Notes: generated from the sequence alone by a model not told the origin. Numbered from the stretch's first letter, positions 44,014-53,791 are shown. The stretch: DNA of 64,000 nt from Ruania alba (GCF_900105765.1 NZ_FNTX01000002.1:2046001-2110000); one strand, 5' to 3'. Translations and numbers: made by a program.

Positions 44014-45510
44014 GTGACTGAGGCACCCGCGCGCCGGCGGTTCCCCAATCTGGTGTACATCTTCTCCGACCAGCAGTCGCGAGACATGGTCGGAACCTAC
44101 GGCGTGGGTGACGTGCGCACTCCGAACATCGACCGGCTGGCTGCGGACGGGGTCACCTTCGACCATTGCGTCTCCAGTGCACCGGTGTGCACTCCGTACC
44201 GAGGGATGCTGCTCACCGGGCAGCATCCGTTGCGGAACAACTGCTTCGAGAACGATCGTCACCTTGCGACCGACATCGGGGACTCGTTCGCCGAGGTGAT
44301 GCGCACCGCCGGCTACCGCAACGGGTACGTCGGTAAATGGCACCTGTTGGGAGGTGACCGGGACCGACCCGTGCCCCCTGGCCCGGACCGGCACGGGTTC
44401 GACGGGGCGTTCCACAGCAACAACTGCCACCTCAACTACGACCCCGAGCACGCGTTCTCCTGGCAGGACGGCGAACGGGTGCCGTTCGGCGCGTGGGAGG
44501 TGGCCGGGCAGACAGACCAGGCCCTGGCATTCCTCGATGAGCAGGACGAGGACGCACCCTTCTCGCTATTCGTCTCCTATCACCCCCCGCATAACCACCT
44601 CGGGGGAGACGCTGAGACCTATTCGGGGTTCGCCGCACCCGAGGAGTTCCTGTCCCTGTACGACCCGGACGAGGTACAGCTGCGGCCGACGGTGCCCGAC
44701 AATGCACGGACCCGTCGCATGGTGTCGGGATACCTGGCGATGTGCAGCGAGATCGATTACCACGTCGGGCGCATCATGGCCCGGCTGGCCGAACGCGACC
44801 TGCTCGAGAACACGATCGTGATCTACACCAGCGATCACGGAGAGACGTTCGGTGCGTACAGCAATCATTGGCACAAGAGCAGTCCCGAGGACGTCTCTGT
44901 GCGGGTGCCGTTCATCCTTCGCCTCCCGGGTCGGACCGGTGCGGGCCGACGCAGCCAGCTCCTGCTCGGAACGTTGGACATCATGCCCACGGTGCTCGGC
45001 CTGATGGGGCTGCCGGTGCCGGAGGAGTGTCAGGGCCAGGACCTTTCGCGCGCGGTCCGCGCTGGGGACGACGACGCCGTGCAGAGCGTGCCGTTGTTCT
45101 ACTTCAGTACGCCGTGGCGTGGGGTTTACACACGTCGTTGGACCTACTCATGCGAGAACCTCGACCGGGCCGAAGCCGCGGCCCCGATCGCCTCCGACGT
45201 CGGACGAACTGCTCTGCTGCGCAGCTTCAACACGTTGTATGACCGCGAGGAAGACCCGGACCAGCTGTACAACCTCTACGGTCATCAGGATATGCCCGGA
45301 CTGCACGGGATCGAGGAGATTCAACGTGAGTTGCATGCCCTGACGCTCCAGTGGCTCGACTCCTTCGACGACCCGTTCCCCGACCGGAGCGAGCTGGAAG
45401 CGGCGCGCGCCCCAGGAGAGGGGCGTCCGATCGACCGGCTGAACGCAGTCTCCCGTGGTGTCAGTCGGGGTCGTCGACGATCCGGATCCGGGCCTCCCGG
45501 AACGGGCTGA
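44014..45510 (+). CDS. type I sulfatase, formylglycine-dependent
   Basis: 498 residues, GTG start preceded by GGAGGAC. PNLVYIFSDQQSRDMVGTYG holds the metal aspartate and glutamine, SSAPVCTPYRGMLLTGQHPL the C-x-P-x-R sulfatase signature whose cysteine becomes formylglycine, GYVGKWHLLG the conserved lysine and histidine, and VIYTSDHGETFGAYSNHWHK the second metal site. No signal peptide, so it probably acts in the cytoplasm on an imported sulfated compound. It follows the solute-binding protein by 24 bp and so belongs to the transport operon. No formylglycine-generating enzyme is seen in the window. Its end overlaps the converging MFS gene by 50 bp. Confidence 0.93.
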   Translation: MTEAPARRRFPNLVYIFSDQQSRDMVGTYGVGDVRTPNIDRLAADGVTFDHCVSSAPVCTPYRGMLLTGQHPLRNNCFENDRHLATDIGDSFAEVMRTAGYRNGYVGKWHLLGGDRDRPVPPGPDRHGFDGAFHSNNCHLNYDPEHAFSWQDGERVPFGAWEVAGQTDQALAFLDEQDEDAPFSLFVSYHPPHNHLGGDAETYSGFAAPEEFLSLYDPDEVQLRPTVPDNARTRRMVSGYLAMCSEIDYHVGRIMARLAERDLLENTIVIYTSDHGETFGAYSNHWHKSSPEDVSVRVPFILRLPGRTGAGRRSQLLLGTLDIMPTVLGLMGLPVPEECQGQDLSRAVRAGDDDAVQSVPLFYFSTPWRGVYTRRWTYSCENLDRAEAAAPIASDVGRTALLRSFNTLYDREEDPDQLYNLYGHQDMPGLHGIEEIQRELHALTLQWLDSFDDPFPDRSELEAARAPGEGRPIDRLNAVSRGVSRGRRRSGSGPPGTG

Positions 45511-46711
45511 ACCACAGGCCGAGGGCTGCCGCGGCGAACAGGACGGCCGCGGCCGCGAGCACCAGGCTCAGATTCGCCCATTCGGCGACGAGGCCTGCCA
45601 GTGGTGCGATCAGCACGACCACGGCCCGGTTCATCGAGCGCATCGTGGTGTTGGTGCGTGCCTGGAGCCCGTCGGGGGTGATTGCCTGCCGGTAGGCCAT
45701 CTCGTGCGAATTGCTCGCGCCCATCGCAAAGCCGTGCAGTGCTTGCCCCGTGCACAGCAGCGCGATTCCGAACCAGTCCGGCCCGGCGTACTGCGCGCTG
45801 AGCACCGTCGCCACTCCTGCCGTGCTGAGGGCGTGCGTCAGGATCACGGTGCCGCCCGACCCGAGCCTCCGCCCGAGAGGGAGGGACGCCATTGCTCCAC
45901 CCAGCGCACCGACTCCTGCGGCCGCTGTCACCAATCCGAACCACAGATAACTCAGTGCCATGGTGGTGAGCAGGTAGACAGCCAGCACGGCACCGAGCGC
46001 CGCCTGACCGGCGAACCACACGTGGGTCCAGATGGCCAGGTGCCGCAGCTCGCGGGTGCGGTACACCCACCGCAGGCCGTCCACGATCTCGCGCCGCAGG
46101 TGGGGGCGCGGGCTGGCTGGTACGGCTTCGTTCACCCGGGTCAGGGCCACCATCACCGCGGAGAAGATGAACGTGCCTGCGTTGACGAGCACGGCCAGCG
46201 GCGCCCCGACCAGGCTGAGGAGCACGCCGCCGGTGGCAGGACCAGCAGTCTCGGCGACCGCGTTCGTTCCATCGATGCGTGCGTGCGCGCGCTGCAGGTG
46301 TACCCGTGGCACGAGGCGCGGAACGAAGGCCTGTGAGGCACTGTCGTTCATCAGCGTCGCGGCGCCGAAGGCGAACACGATCACGAGCAGCACCGGCAGG
46401 GAGAGCACACCGGCCCACCAGGCCAGGGGGATGAGCACCAGCAGAATGGCGCGAACCAGGTCGGTGGCGATCATCACCGGACGGCGTGCCCGCCGGTCGA
46501 TCAAGGCACCCAGGATGAGCCCGAACAGGAGGTACGGGAGCCAGCGCGCCGCGCTGAGCAGGCCGGTGCCGGTCGTTCCGGCCTCGAGATGGGTGACCAC
46601 CAGCGCCTGCAACGCCAGCAGCGTGATCCACGCACCGAAGCCGGAGACCGCCTCGCCAGCCCAGAACCACCGGAACTTCCGCGGCAGCGGCTCAGCAGGG
46701 GACGCGCTCAT
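45461..46711 (-). CDS. MFS transporter
   Basis: 416 residues with about 12 helices; enterobactin-exporter or DHA3-like family: RKFRWFWAGEAVSGFGAWIT, LPYLLFGLILGALIDRRARR (motif A), and GATLMNDSASQAFVPRLVPR are typical of this group. Start set at MSASPAEPLPRKFRWFWAG. It converges with the sulfatase gene, with overlapping 3' ends. Substrate unknown; multidrug or macrolide-like export is the usual guess for the group. Confidence 0.88.
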   Translation of the reverse strand: MSASPAEPLPRKFRWFWAGEAVSGFGAWITLLALQALVVTHLEAGTTGTGLLSAARWLPYLLFGLILGALIDRRARRPVMIATDLVRAILLVLIPLAWWAGVLSLPVLLVIVFAFGAATLMNDSASQAFVPRLVPRVHLQRAHARIDGTNAVAETAGPATGGVLLSLVGAPLAVLVNAGTFIFSAVMVALTRVNEAVPASPRPHLRREIVDGLRWVYRTRELRHLAIWTHVWFAGQAALGAVLAVYLLTTMALSYLWFGLVTAAAGVGALGGAMASLPLGRRLGSGGTVILTHALSTAGVATVLSAQYAGPDWFGIALLCTGQALHGFAMGASNSHEMAYRQAITPDGLQARTNTTMRSMNRAVVVLIAPLAGLVAEWANLSLVLAAAAVLFAAAALGLWFSPFREARIRIVDDPD

Positions 46712-46795
46712 ATCGAGGACTCTGGCACAGCATCGGCTCAATCCCGACTACTCGTTCGCTCCGCGTCTCACGGTCGGGCGCACCTGGCAGGGCCG

Positions 46796-48658
46796 TTATG
46801 GCCAGTACTCCGGGATGTCACAGCCGGAGAGGTCACAGACTGCACCGTCGATGATCACCCACCCCTCAGGTCGATGCTCCATGAGGTAGTTCCCGCCGAA
46901 GTCACCATCGAGCACCGAGTAGTTGCGTCGCTCCCCGTCCACGGCGACCGCCGTGGAGCAGAACATTCCCGTGGTCGGAGCGTTGGGTTCGCACGCACCG
47001 CTGTAGACGTCCTCGAGGTCCTCGTCCGGGTAGGCGATCGACAGGCAGGCACCGATGGCCTCTTCCGGGGTCGGGTAGGCGCCCTCGGGCACCGCGCCGC
47101 CGCAGGGTTCGGCGAGGTTCGGGGTGGGCAGGGGCACCGGCGTGTTCCGTGGGGAGCCGTCGGGTTCGGTGCCGAGCGCGAGCTCGACGGCACGCACCGG
47201 TTGGATGACACCCTCGGCGTCTTGCGCCTGGTCGAGGATCTCCTCGACACCGTCGATGCTCAGGGTGGGGTCCGCCTGCATCACCAGGGCCGCCACGCTG
47301 GTCACGATGGGTGCGGCACCCGAGGTGCCGGAGTCGAAGAAGTAGCTGTCCTGCAGGTGGGCCTGGATCGTGCTGGGCGGCAGCTGTGCACCGGCCAGCA
47401 TGGCCTCGTAGGCGGCAAGCAGCTGTGTCGACGGCAGCGTCGGGAACGGCGCGGCCGGGGCGAGCGCGCTGACCGGGTTGGGGAACCCGGGGTGGACCGA
47501 CGGATCGGCCAGGTAGGGGTCCACCGAGCAGTGCCACCGGGTGCCGGCGGGAGTGCTGGCGCCCACGGAATAGGAGTGCTGGAAGAACGCCGGGAGCGGG
47601 GACTGGTGGCGTTCGTAGTGCCCGAAGCCGCACCACTGGGGTGAGTTCTGATTGGGTGTTCCGCCCCAGTTACCCGATCCTGCCACCACGAGTACCCCGA
47701 CGTCCCGGGCATGGGAGACCGCTGCCTGGAGTCGATTCCGGGTCTCCGCCTCGATCCAGTCCGGTTGCACCGAGAGCGAGACGTTCACCACGTCGGCTCC
47801 CGCTGCCACCGCGTGCTCGATAGCGGCGGCCACATTGTCGGGCGAGGTCGTGGACTTGGTGGCGTAGGTGGTCAGGGTCACCCCGGGAGCGAGGCCGGGG
47901 ATTCGCCCGGTTCCCACGATGATGCCCGCCACCTGGTTGGCATGATGATCGGCGAGCGTCGCCGGGTCCATGTCGGTGATCGGGCCATCGGGTCCGATCG
48001 GGATGCTCGGGGCGAGACCGCGGGGCAGGTGCGGATGATCCGGCTCGATGGCGTCGAACTCGATCACTGCTACCGAGACGCCCTCACCGGTGATCTGCGG
48101 GTACCGGTCACGGAGGGCATTCAGCTCCAGTACGGTGGCCACCCACTCCGGTGCCAGTCTCGGGACGTCCGACCCGTCGTCGACATACAGCGGGTCGAGC
48201 GCGCCGCCGGTGAGTGAGCTGATCGGTCCGTCGTCCGTGCCCGGCTCCGGAATGGTCAGGTCGACGGGTTGGCTCGGCCCGGATCGCAGGTCGCCCTGCT
48301 GGGCCTGGACGGTCGCCGAGATCGTCTGCCCGTACCAGTCGGGGGCGAACATGCGGACGCCGAGCCCCAGGTAGCAGAACTCGTCCGAGCATGCCTCGGA
48401 GGGAACGGTCATCGCCGGCTGATCGGCGATCGTGACGAGATAGGAGTCGGCTCCGGGGGTGACGGCCCAGCTCACCGCGACGGCGTCCGGAGCCTGGTAG
48501 TCCTGAACACTCTCCGGTGCCGCAAGCGCGTCCGGATCCGCATCCGGATCGGAAAAGCCGACCTGCACCACGGCATAACCGCCCAGCACCACAGCCACGG
48601 CCACCAGCCCGGCGACCACCCACCGCCCGCGATGCCTCATCGGCGCGGAGGCCGACAT
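46796..48658 (-). CDS. membrane-anchored S8 subtilisin-like serine protease
   Basis: 620 residues. One N-terminal transmembrane helix (about 13-33) is followed by a beta-rich pre-domain and then the catalytic domain. In numbering from the chosen ATG, Asp202 sits in VAVIEFDAIEP, His239 in DHHANQVAGIIVG, the oxyanion Asn in VVAGSGNWGG and Ser446 in DSGTSGAAPIVTSVAALVMQ. The Asp and His motifs are divergent (FDA instead of DTG, HANQ instead of HGTH), but the triad is complete. A cysteine-rich C-terminal domain follows (CGGAVPEGAYPTPEEAIGAC). The gene stands alone. Confidence 0.9.
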   Translation of the reverse strand: MSASAPMRHRGRWVVAGLVAVAVVLGGYAVVQVGFSDPDADPDALAAPESVQDYQAPDAVAVSWAVTPGADSYLVTIADQPAMTVPSEACSDEFCYLGLGVRMFAPDWYGQTISATVQAQQGDLRSGPSQPVDLTIPEPGTDDGPISSLTGGALDPLYVDDGSDVPRLAPEWVATVLELNALRDRYPQITGEGVSVAVIEFDAIEPDHPHLPRGLAPSIPIGPDGPITDMDPATLADHHANQVAGIIVGTGRIPGLAPGVTLTTYATKSTTSPDNVAAAIEHAVAAGADVVNVSLSVQPDWIEAETRNRLQAAVSHARDVGVLVVAGSGNWGGTPNQNSPQWCGFGHYERHQSPLPAFFQHSYSVGASTPAGTRWHCSVDPYLADPSVHPGFPNPVSALAPAAPFPTLPSTQLLAAYEAMLAGAQLPPSTIQAHLQDSYFFDSGTSGAAPIVTSVAALVMQADPTLSIDGVEEILDQAQDAEGVIQPVRAVELALGTEPDGSPRNTPVPLPTPNLAEPCGGAVPEGAYPTPEEAIGACLSIAYPDEDLEDVYSGACEPNAPTTGMFCSTAVAVDGERRNYSVLDGDFGGNYLMEHRPEGWVIIDGAVCDLSGCDIPEYWP

Positions 48659-48854
48659 CAGGGTGCCCTCGGCGTGTTCGCGAGAACTGTCATGGCTCAG
48701 CCCCCTCAGCGTCGAACGATCCCGCGCGGCCAGTGTACGGCGGGAGCCTCGTGCAGGTGTGGGGTGCGTCACCGTCGTAGATGCGCCGGTCCGCGACGAC
48801 AACGCCCCCGATATTCGCTCGGCTCCTCGCCCGGGCAGGCCGTAGCGTCGCTAT

Positions 48855-49994
48855 ATGACCGTCCGCTTGCACCGCTCGCCGTCCCTCGCCGCGACCGACT
48901 ACGCCTACGCCGCCTCTATCCCGACCTCTGCGCGGCTGGTCCACCTGGCTGGCGCCTGCCCGCTGGGACCGGACGGGACCACGGTGGCGCCGGGGGACTA
49001 CGTGGCCCAGGCCCACGCCGTCGTGGCGAACCTGCGCCAGACTCTGGCCGACCTCGGCGCGGACCTCACGGACGTCGTCTCCCACCGCGTGCTGGTGGCC
49101 TCAGCCACGCAGGCCGACCTGGTCCAGGTGTGGGACGTCGTCCGGACGGCGTTCGGTGAGCACGACGTGCCGTCCACGCTGATGGGGGTGACCGTGCTCG
49201 GCTACGACGACCAACTGGTCGAGGTGGAAGCGGTGGCTGTGCTGCCCGAGCGGCCCGCCGCCGACGGCATCTTCGACGACCCGCGGCTGGCGGCCGTGTA
49301 CGACCCGCTCGACCCGGACCGCTCCGACCTGGATCACTACGTCGCGATCGCCGACGAGTTGGGCGCACGCTCGGTGCTCGACGTCGGGTGCGGCACCGGC
49401 ACGTTCGCCACCATGCTCGCTGCGCGCGGGCACGAGGTGGTGGGTGTGGACCCCGCGGGTGCGTCATTGGACGTGGCGCGCACGAAGCCGCACGCCGATC
49501 GGGTTCGCTGGCTGCACGGCGACGCACCCGCCGCCCGGCGCGAGCTTCCCGACCTGCGGGTCGACCTGGTGACGATGACCGCGAACGTGGCGCAGGTCTT
49601 CGTCACCGACGAGGCATGGGAGGAGAACCTGCACGCGATCGCAGCGCTGTTGAACCCGGGCGGACACCTCGTCTTCGAGACCCGGGTGCCGGAGCGGCGT
49701 GCGTGGCAGTCCTGGAACGCCGAGGACTCCTTCCACGCGGCGGACGTGCCCGGCATCGGCCGGGTCGAGTCCTGGCACGAACTCCTGGACGTGCGCGGTG
49801 AGACCGTCACGTTCCGTAGCCACACACGATTCCCCGACGGCGTCACGATCCCCGCTGAGTCCACGCTGCGGTTCCGTAGCCGCGAGCAGGTGACGGCGTC
49901 CCTGACCGAGTGTGGATTCACCGTCCGGGACGTTCGCGATGCTCCGGACCGCCTCGGCAAAGAGCACGTCGTCATCGCCCAGCGCGCCGGTTGA
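48855..49994 (+). CDS. RidA-methyltransferase fusion protein
   Basis: 379 residues in two domains. Residues 1-133 are a RidA/YjgF-like domain (SARLVHLAGACPLGPDGTTV, DYVAQAHAVVANLRQTLADL, VPSTLMGVTVLGYDDQLVEV), which normally deaminates reactive enamines. Residues 140-379 form a class I methyltransferase (GARSVLDVGCGTGTFATMLA, EVVGVDPAGASLDVARTKPH, DLVTMTANVAQVF). Linker FDDPRLAAVYDPLDPDRSDL links the two and belongs to the methyltransferase. In the RidA half the conserved arginine lies in SHRVLVAS. Start ATG with no close alternative. Substrate unknown. Confidence 0.88.
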   Translation: MTVRLHRSPSLAATDYAYAASIPTSARLVHLAGACPLGPDGTTVAPGDYVAQAHAVVANLRQTLADLGADLTDVVSHRVLVASATQADLVQVWDVVRTAFGEHDVPSTLMGVTVLGYDDQLVEVEAVAVLPERPAADGIFDDPRLAAVYDPLDPDRSDLDHYVAIADELGARSVLDVGCGTGTFATMLAARGHEVVGVDPAGASLDVARTKPHADRVRWLHGDAPAARRELPDLRVDLVTMTANVAQVFVTDEAWEENLHAIAALLNPGGHLVFETRVPERRAWQSWNAEDSFHAADVPGIGRVESWHELLDVRGETVTFRSHTRFPDGVTIPAESTLRFRSREQVTASLTECGFTVRDVRDAPDRLGKEHVVIAQRAG

Positions 49995-50162
49995 CGAGGG
50001 TCCGGTGGGGGATGGGTTCGGGGTCTGTAGGTCATACGCTGCCGGGTGTTCTTTCGCCCCTGGTGGAGGGCAACCCCCATGGTCACGTGGGCCTGGTGCG
50101 ATCGCTGCTCGGCACCTTGCGGCTAGTTGTACCGTGAGTCGCACGAGAATGGGGGCAAGGCG

Positions 50163-50648
50163 ATGAGTCCGACCGGAGCCGATGATGATCGGGTGAACGA
50201 ACTGGCCGAGCGGTTGGACCTGGTGAGCTCCGTGGCGCACACGGCGTTGTCCTGGGCCACCGTGGCGGGCTTGGCGTGCGCCGGCCTGGTTCCGATGTGG
50301 ACCTACAACCCGGCGTCGCCCGATGTTCCGGACGGGGCGAGCCTGGTGTGGCTGCCGACCTACTTCGCACTCGGGGACGGCGACGGGACGTTGCTCGGAG
50401 CGATCGCCTGGATCGTGCTCGGGGCTCTCGTGTGCGCAATCCTGGTGGCATCCTTTTACCGACGTCCGCCGCGGTGGCTGCGCCTGACCGGTGCGGGGAG
50501 CTTCACCGTGCTGATCCTCGCGTCCCCGCTGTTGCTCGTCGTCGGCGCCGAGGAAGACCTCGGCTGGGGGATCCTGTTCCTGGCCGTCGCGTTGTTCCTG
50601 TTCGGCATCCTCATGTGGTCGCCTACGGTCGCCAGGCTGCGGACCTGA
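50163..50648 (+). CDS. small membrane protein of unknown function
   Basis: 161 residues from MSPTGADDDRVNELAERLDL. Four membrane segments are visible (ALSWATVAGLACAGLVPMWT; LLGAIAWIVLGALVCAILVA; GSFTVLILASPLLLVVGAEE; GILFLAVALFLFGILMWSPT). Family not recognised. It ends about 40 bp before the PL8-like relic. Confidence 0.72.
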   Translation: MSPTGADDDRVNELAERLDLVSSVAHTALSWATVAGLACAGLVPMWTYNPASPDVPDGASLVWLPTYFALGDGDGTLLGAIAWIVLGALVCAILVASFYRRPPRWLRLTGAGSFTVLILASPLLLVVGAEEDLGWGILFLAVALFLFGILMWSPTVARLRT

Positions 50649-50684
50649 GCAGGTTCGGCCCGTTGGGTGTGACTTCCGAGGGGC

Positions 50685-50918
50685 CGGGAACATGGGGGCC
50701 GCGAACCGCATCACCACGCTTGCCACCGCGTGGGCCTCCGGCGGCAGTGCCTGCTACCAGACCCCGATCTGCTCAGCGACCTGCAGGGAGCCCTGTGGTT
50801 CCGCTCCGGGCAGTACCGCGCAGACCGGGGCGGCCCGGCAATTGGTGGTTCTGGGAGATCGGCCTGCCGCGCCGGATCGCCGACACCCTGATCCTGCTCG
50901 GTGACGCGGCGTCTGCGG
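50685..50918 (+). pseudogene. partial copy of a polysaccharide lyase 8 gene
   Basis: About 235 bp that closely match 51595-51836 inside the PL8 gene 900 bp downstream, with scattered substitutions and small indels. It covers NRITTLATAWASGG through the region encoding NWWFWEIGLPRRIADTLILL. It contains the same GGGG run (50827-50830) at which the main gene appears frameshifted. The copy joins directly to a Doc-like toxin fragment, forming a chimeric relic. Confidence 0.85.
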
Positions 50919-51094
50919 AGGACGGCAACAAGCCCCAGGGGTGGATGGCGGTGTACGTCTTCTACGGAATCAACGGGTGGGATCTGGCCGCACCCGAGGA
51001 CGACGCCTATGACCTGGTCATCGCTGTCTCGACCGGGGTGCTGGAGCCCCGTACCGCCGCAGATCGCCTGGCCAGATGGGTACGCGCGAACTGA
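50919..51094 (+). pseudogene. 3' fragment of a Doc-family (Fic fold) toxin
   Basis: The frame reads DGNKPQGWMAVYVFYGINGW, DLAAPEDDAYDLVIAVSTGV and ADRLARWVRAN, the C-terminal half of Doc death-on-curing toxins. The Fic core HxFxDGNKR is present only from DGNK onward, with the following arginine replaced by Pro, and the whole N-terminal part is missing. No Phd antitoxin gene is seen nearby. It follows the PL8-like relic without a gap. Confidence 0.75.
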
Positions 51095-51296
51095 GGTCGG
51101 CCGATTCGTGGGCGCCGCGCGCATGTCCTCGCGTGGCAGGCATGTGTCGAGGGCGCGCGCAAGGGCTGGTGGCCTGGCGTGTGATCGTCGCCCGTCCGGT
51201 CTGTAGCCACGTGCGTCGTTGTGGCTTGTGCTCGCAGTGAGTCTTCGCTACCGTCCGTTAAGAATTGCTTTCACCAAGGTAACGGAGCCTTTGAAA

Positions 51297-53731
51297 ATGG
51301 ATTTCACACCCTCCCGTCGGACCTTCGTCCTCGGCGCAACCGCAGCGATCGCAGCCGCGAGCACTGGGATCGCCACCTCTGCCGTCGCGGCAGACCCGTA
51401 CACCGACCTCATCGATCGGCGCCGGGCCTTCCTCACCGGCGGTGATGTCGCGGCCACCCACCCCGCGCTGCAGGAGAAGCGCGAGACGATCGACGCCGAG
51501 GTCGATGAGCTGGTCGCGACGTTCTACCGCGAGTCCGGCCGGACCTACCTGTGGCCTGACCTACCGATCAACGCCGTGTCCAACACCGCCGAGGTCGGGA
51601 ACATGGGGGTGACGGCGAACCGCATCACCACCCTCGCCACCGCGTGGGCCTCCGGCGGCAGCGCCTACCACCAGGACCCCGACCTGCTCAGCGACCTGCA
51701 GGGAGCCCTGTGGTTCCTCTCCGGCCAGTACCGCGCAGATCGGGGCGGCCCGGCAACTGGTGGTTCTGGGAGATCGGCCTGCCGCGCCGCATCGCCGACA
51801 CCCTGATCCTGCTCGGTGACGCCGCGCCGGCCGAGGCGTCGGAGCTGCTGATCGAGGCGGTGCGCTTCCACGCCCCGGACCCGAACGTCCGCCGGGACTA
51901 CTCGTGGCTGAAGGAGACCGGAGCGAACCGCGTGGACAAGGCGCTCTCCTGCATCATGCGAGGACTGCTCAGCGGCACCGAGAGCGAGGTCGTGCTGGGC
52001 CGTGATGCGCTCTCCGACGTGGCCGACGGCGGCCGCAACAGCGTGTTCGGCCGGGTCACCTCCGGCGACGGCTTCTACGACGACGGCTCGTTCGTCCAGC
52101 ACGGCCGGCTGCCGTACTCCGGCACCTACGGCGGTGTGGCGATCACCGGTGTGGCCGAGGTGCTCGCGCTCCTGGCCGGGAGCCAGTGGGCGGTCACCGA
52201 CCCACAGATGGGCAACCTGCTCGAGGCGATCGACATCACCTTCGCGCCCTTCCAGTGGGACGTGCGCACGATGGACACCACCCGCGGCCGCGCCGTCTCC
52301 CGTCAGCACGGTCAGGACTTCCACTCCGGGTTCGCCATCGTCTCGGCGATCATCGTGCTCGCCGATTCCGCGCCTGCCGAGGACGCCGCCCGGTACCGCG
52401 CCATGGTGAAGGGGTGGCTCGAGCGGACCGAGGACCAGCAGGTTGCCACGAACAGCCAGACTCTGGCGGCCACGGCGCGCAGCGTAGCCGTGCTGGAGGA
52501 CCCGGCGGTCGACGTCGCGCCGCCGCGGACCGGGACGACGAACACGTACCACCAGGAACGGATCGTGCACCACCGGGGTGACTGGGCCGCCGTCGTGAAC
52601 ACCTCCTCGGCGCGGATCGGACGCTACGAGTGGGGCAACCGGGAGAACAACCTGGGCTGGTACCAGGGGGACGGGATGATGTTCCTGTACCACCGCAACG
52701 ACCCGGCGCAGTACTCAGCCGACTTCTGGCCCACCGTCGACCCGTACGCCCTTCCCGGGATCACCGTGACCGGTGAGGAGCGCACTTCCGGGCTTGGGGA
52801 CGGCACCGGGATTCCGCGGGCGCAGAACGCCTACGCCGGTGGTCTGACCCTCGACGGTGAGATCGGTACGACGGCGATGGACCTGGAGAACTTCTCCGGG
52901 AACCTGCGGGCGAACAAGTCCTGGTTCTACCTCACTGACCGGATCGTCTGTGTCGGTTCGGGCATCACCGACAGCTCGGGCACCGGGGCGCGCACGATCG
53001 CGGAGAACCGGTCGTTCCCGGTGGGCGAGATCCCGGCGGTCCAGGTCGACGGCGCCCCGACCGCCCTCTCCGATACGCCGGTCCCGGCACGCTCGGTGCA
53101 CGTGGCCGGGCACGCCGGCGTCGTGTCGCTCACCCCGGCCGGCGCCGACGAGGCGGCGTTGTCGGTCCGCGCTGACACCCGGACCGGCACCTGGAAGACC
53201 ATCAACGACGGTTCCGACACCGGTGGCTCGGACGAGGAGGTCAGCCGCGACTACCTGCGGATCGAGCGCGAGCACACCGGCACCGACGACTGGTACGCCT
53301 ATCAGGTCCTCCCGCTCGCCGATGCGGTGACCACGGCGGACGAGGCGGACAGCCCGGGCGTCGCCGTCGTGCTCGCTGACCCCTCGGCGCACCTGATCGA
53401 AGCCTCGGACGGGACCCGGATGGCGCACTTCTTCGCCGGAGGAACCTACGAGGGATACACGGTGAGCGGACCTTGCGCCGTCGGGCACCGGCAGACGCCG
53501 CCACCGCAGAGCGAGGGCAACCCTCGCGCGAAGCGGCAGGTGGAGGTCGTCGTGGCGCAGCCGACGAAGGCCGGCGGCACCGTGACGGTGACCTTCCCGA
53601 TCGACGTGCCTGATGCGGTGATCGAGGCGGATGAGACGGTCACCGTGGTCTCGACGGCACCGTTGGTGCTTGCGGTCGACACCGGGCAGCGGCGCGGTGG
53701 CGAGCACCGCGTGCACTTCGCCAGCCGGTAG
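51297..53731 (+). pseudogene. polysaccharide lyase family 8 with an apparent frameshift
   Basis: Secreted lyase of hyaluronate/chondroitin/xanthan type that cleaves uronic-acid polymers by beta-elimination. A Tat-like leader (MDFTPSRRTFVLGATAAIAA) precedes the alpha-toroid domain. The frame breaks after YRADRG at about 51745; one extra G in the GGGG run at 51742-51745 would restore RPGNWWFWEIGLPRRIADTL and about 660 further residues. Catalytic residues are visible in ETGANRVDKAL (Asn), DGSFVQHGRLPYSGTYGG (His and Tyr) and RGRAVSRQHG (Arg). The beta domains follow to the stop. Together about 810 residues, the usual PL8 length. Either pseudogene, base-calling error, or -1 frameshifting. Confidence 0.88.
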
Positions 53732-53745
53732 GCGATCCGACAGAC

Positions 53746-53791
53746 AAGGAATCCCTCGTCGATCTGCAGCCAGATCGACGAGGGATTCCTT
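53746..53791. terminator. strong bidirectional terminator between PL8 and icd
   Basis: A perfect 21 bp inverted repeat (53746-53766 with 53771-53791, outer bases AAGGAATCCC... and ...GGGATTCCTT) around a 4 nt CAGC loop. It sits 15 bp after the PL8 stop and 10 bp after the icd stop, so it can serve both converging genes. Confidence 0.92.
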
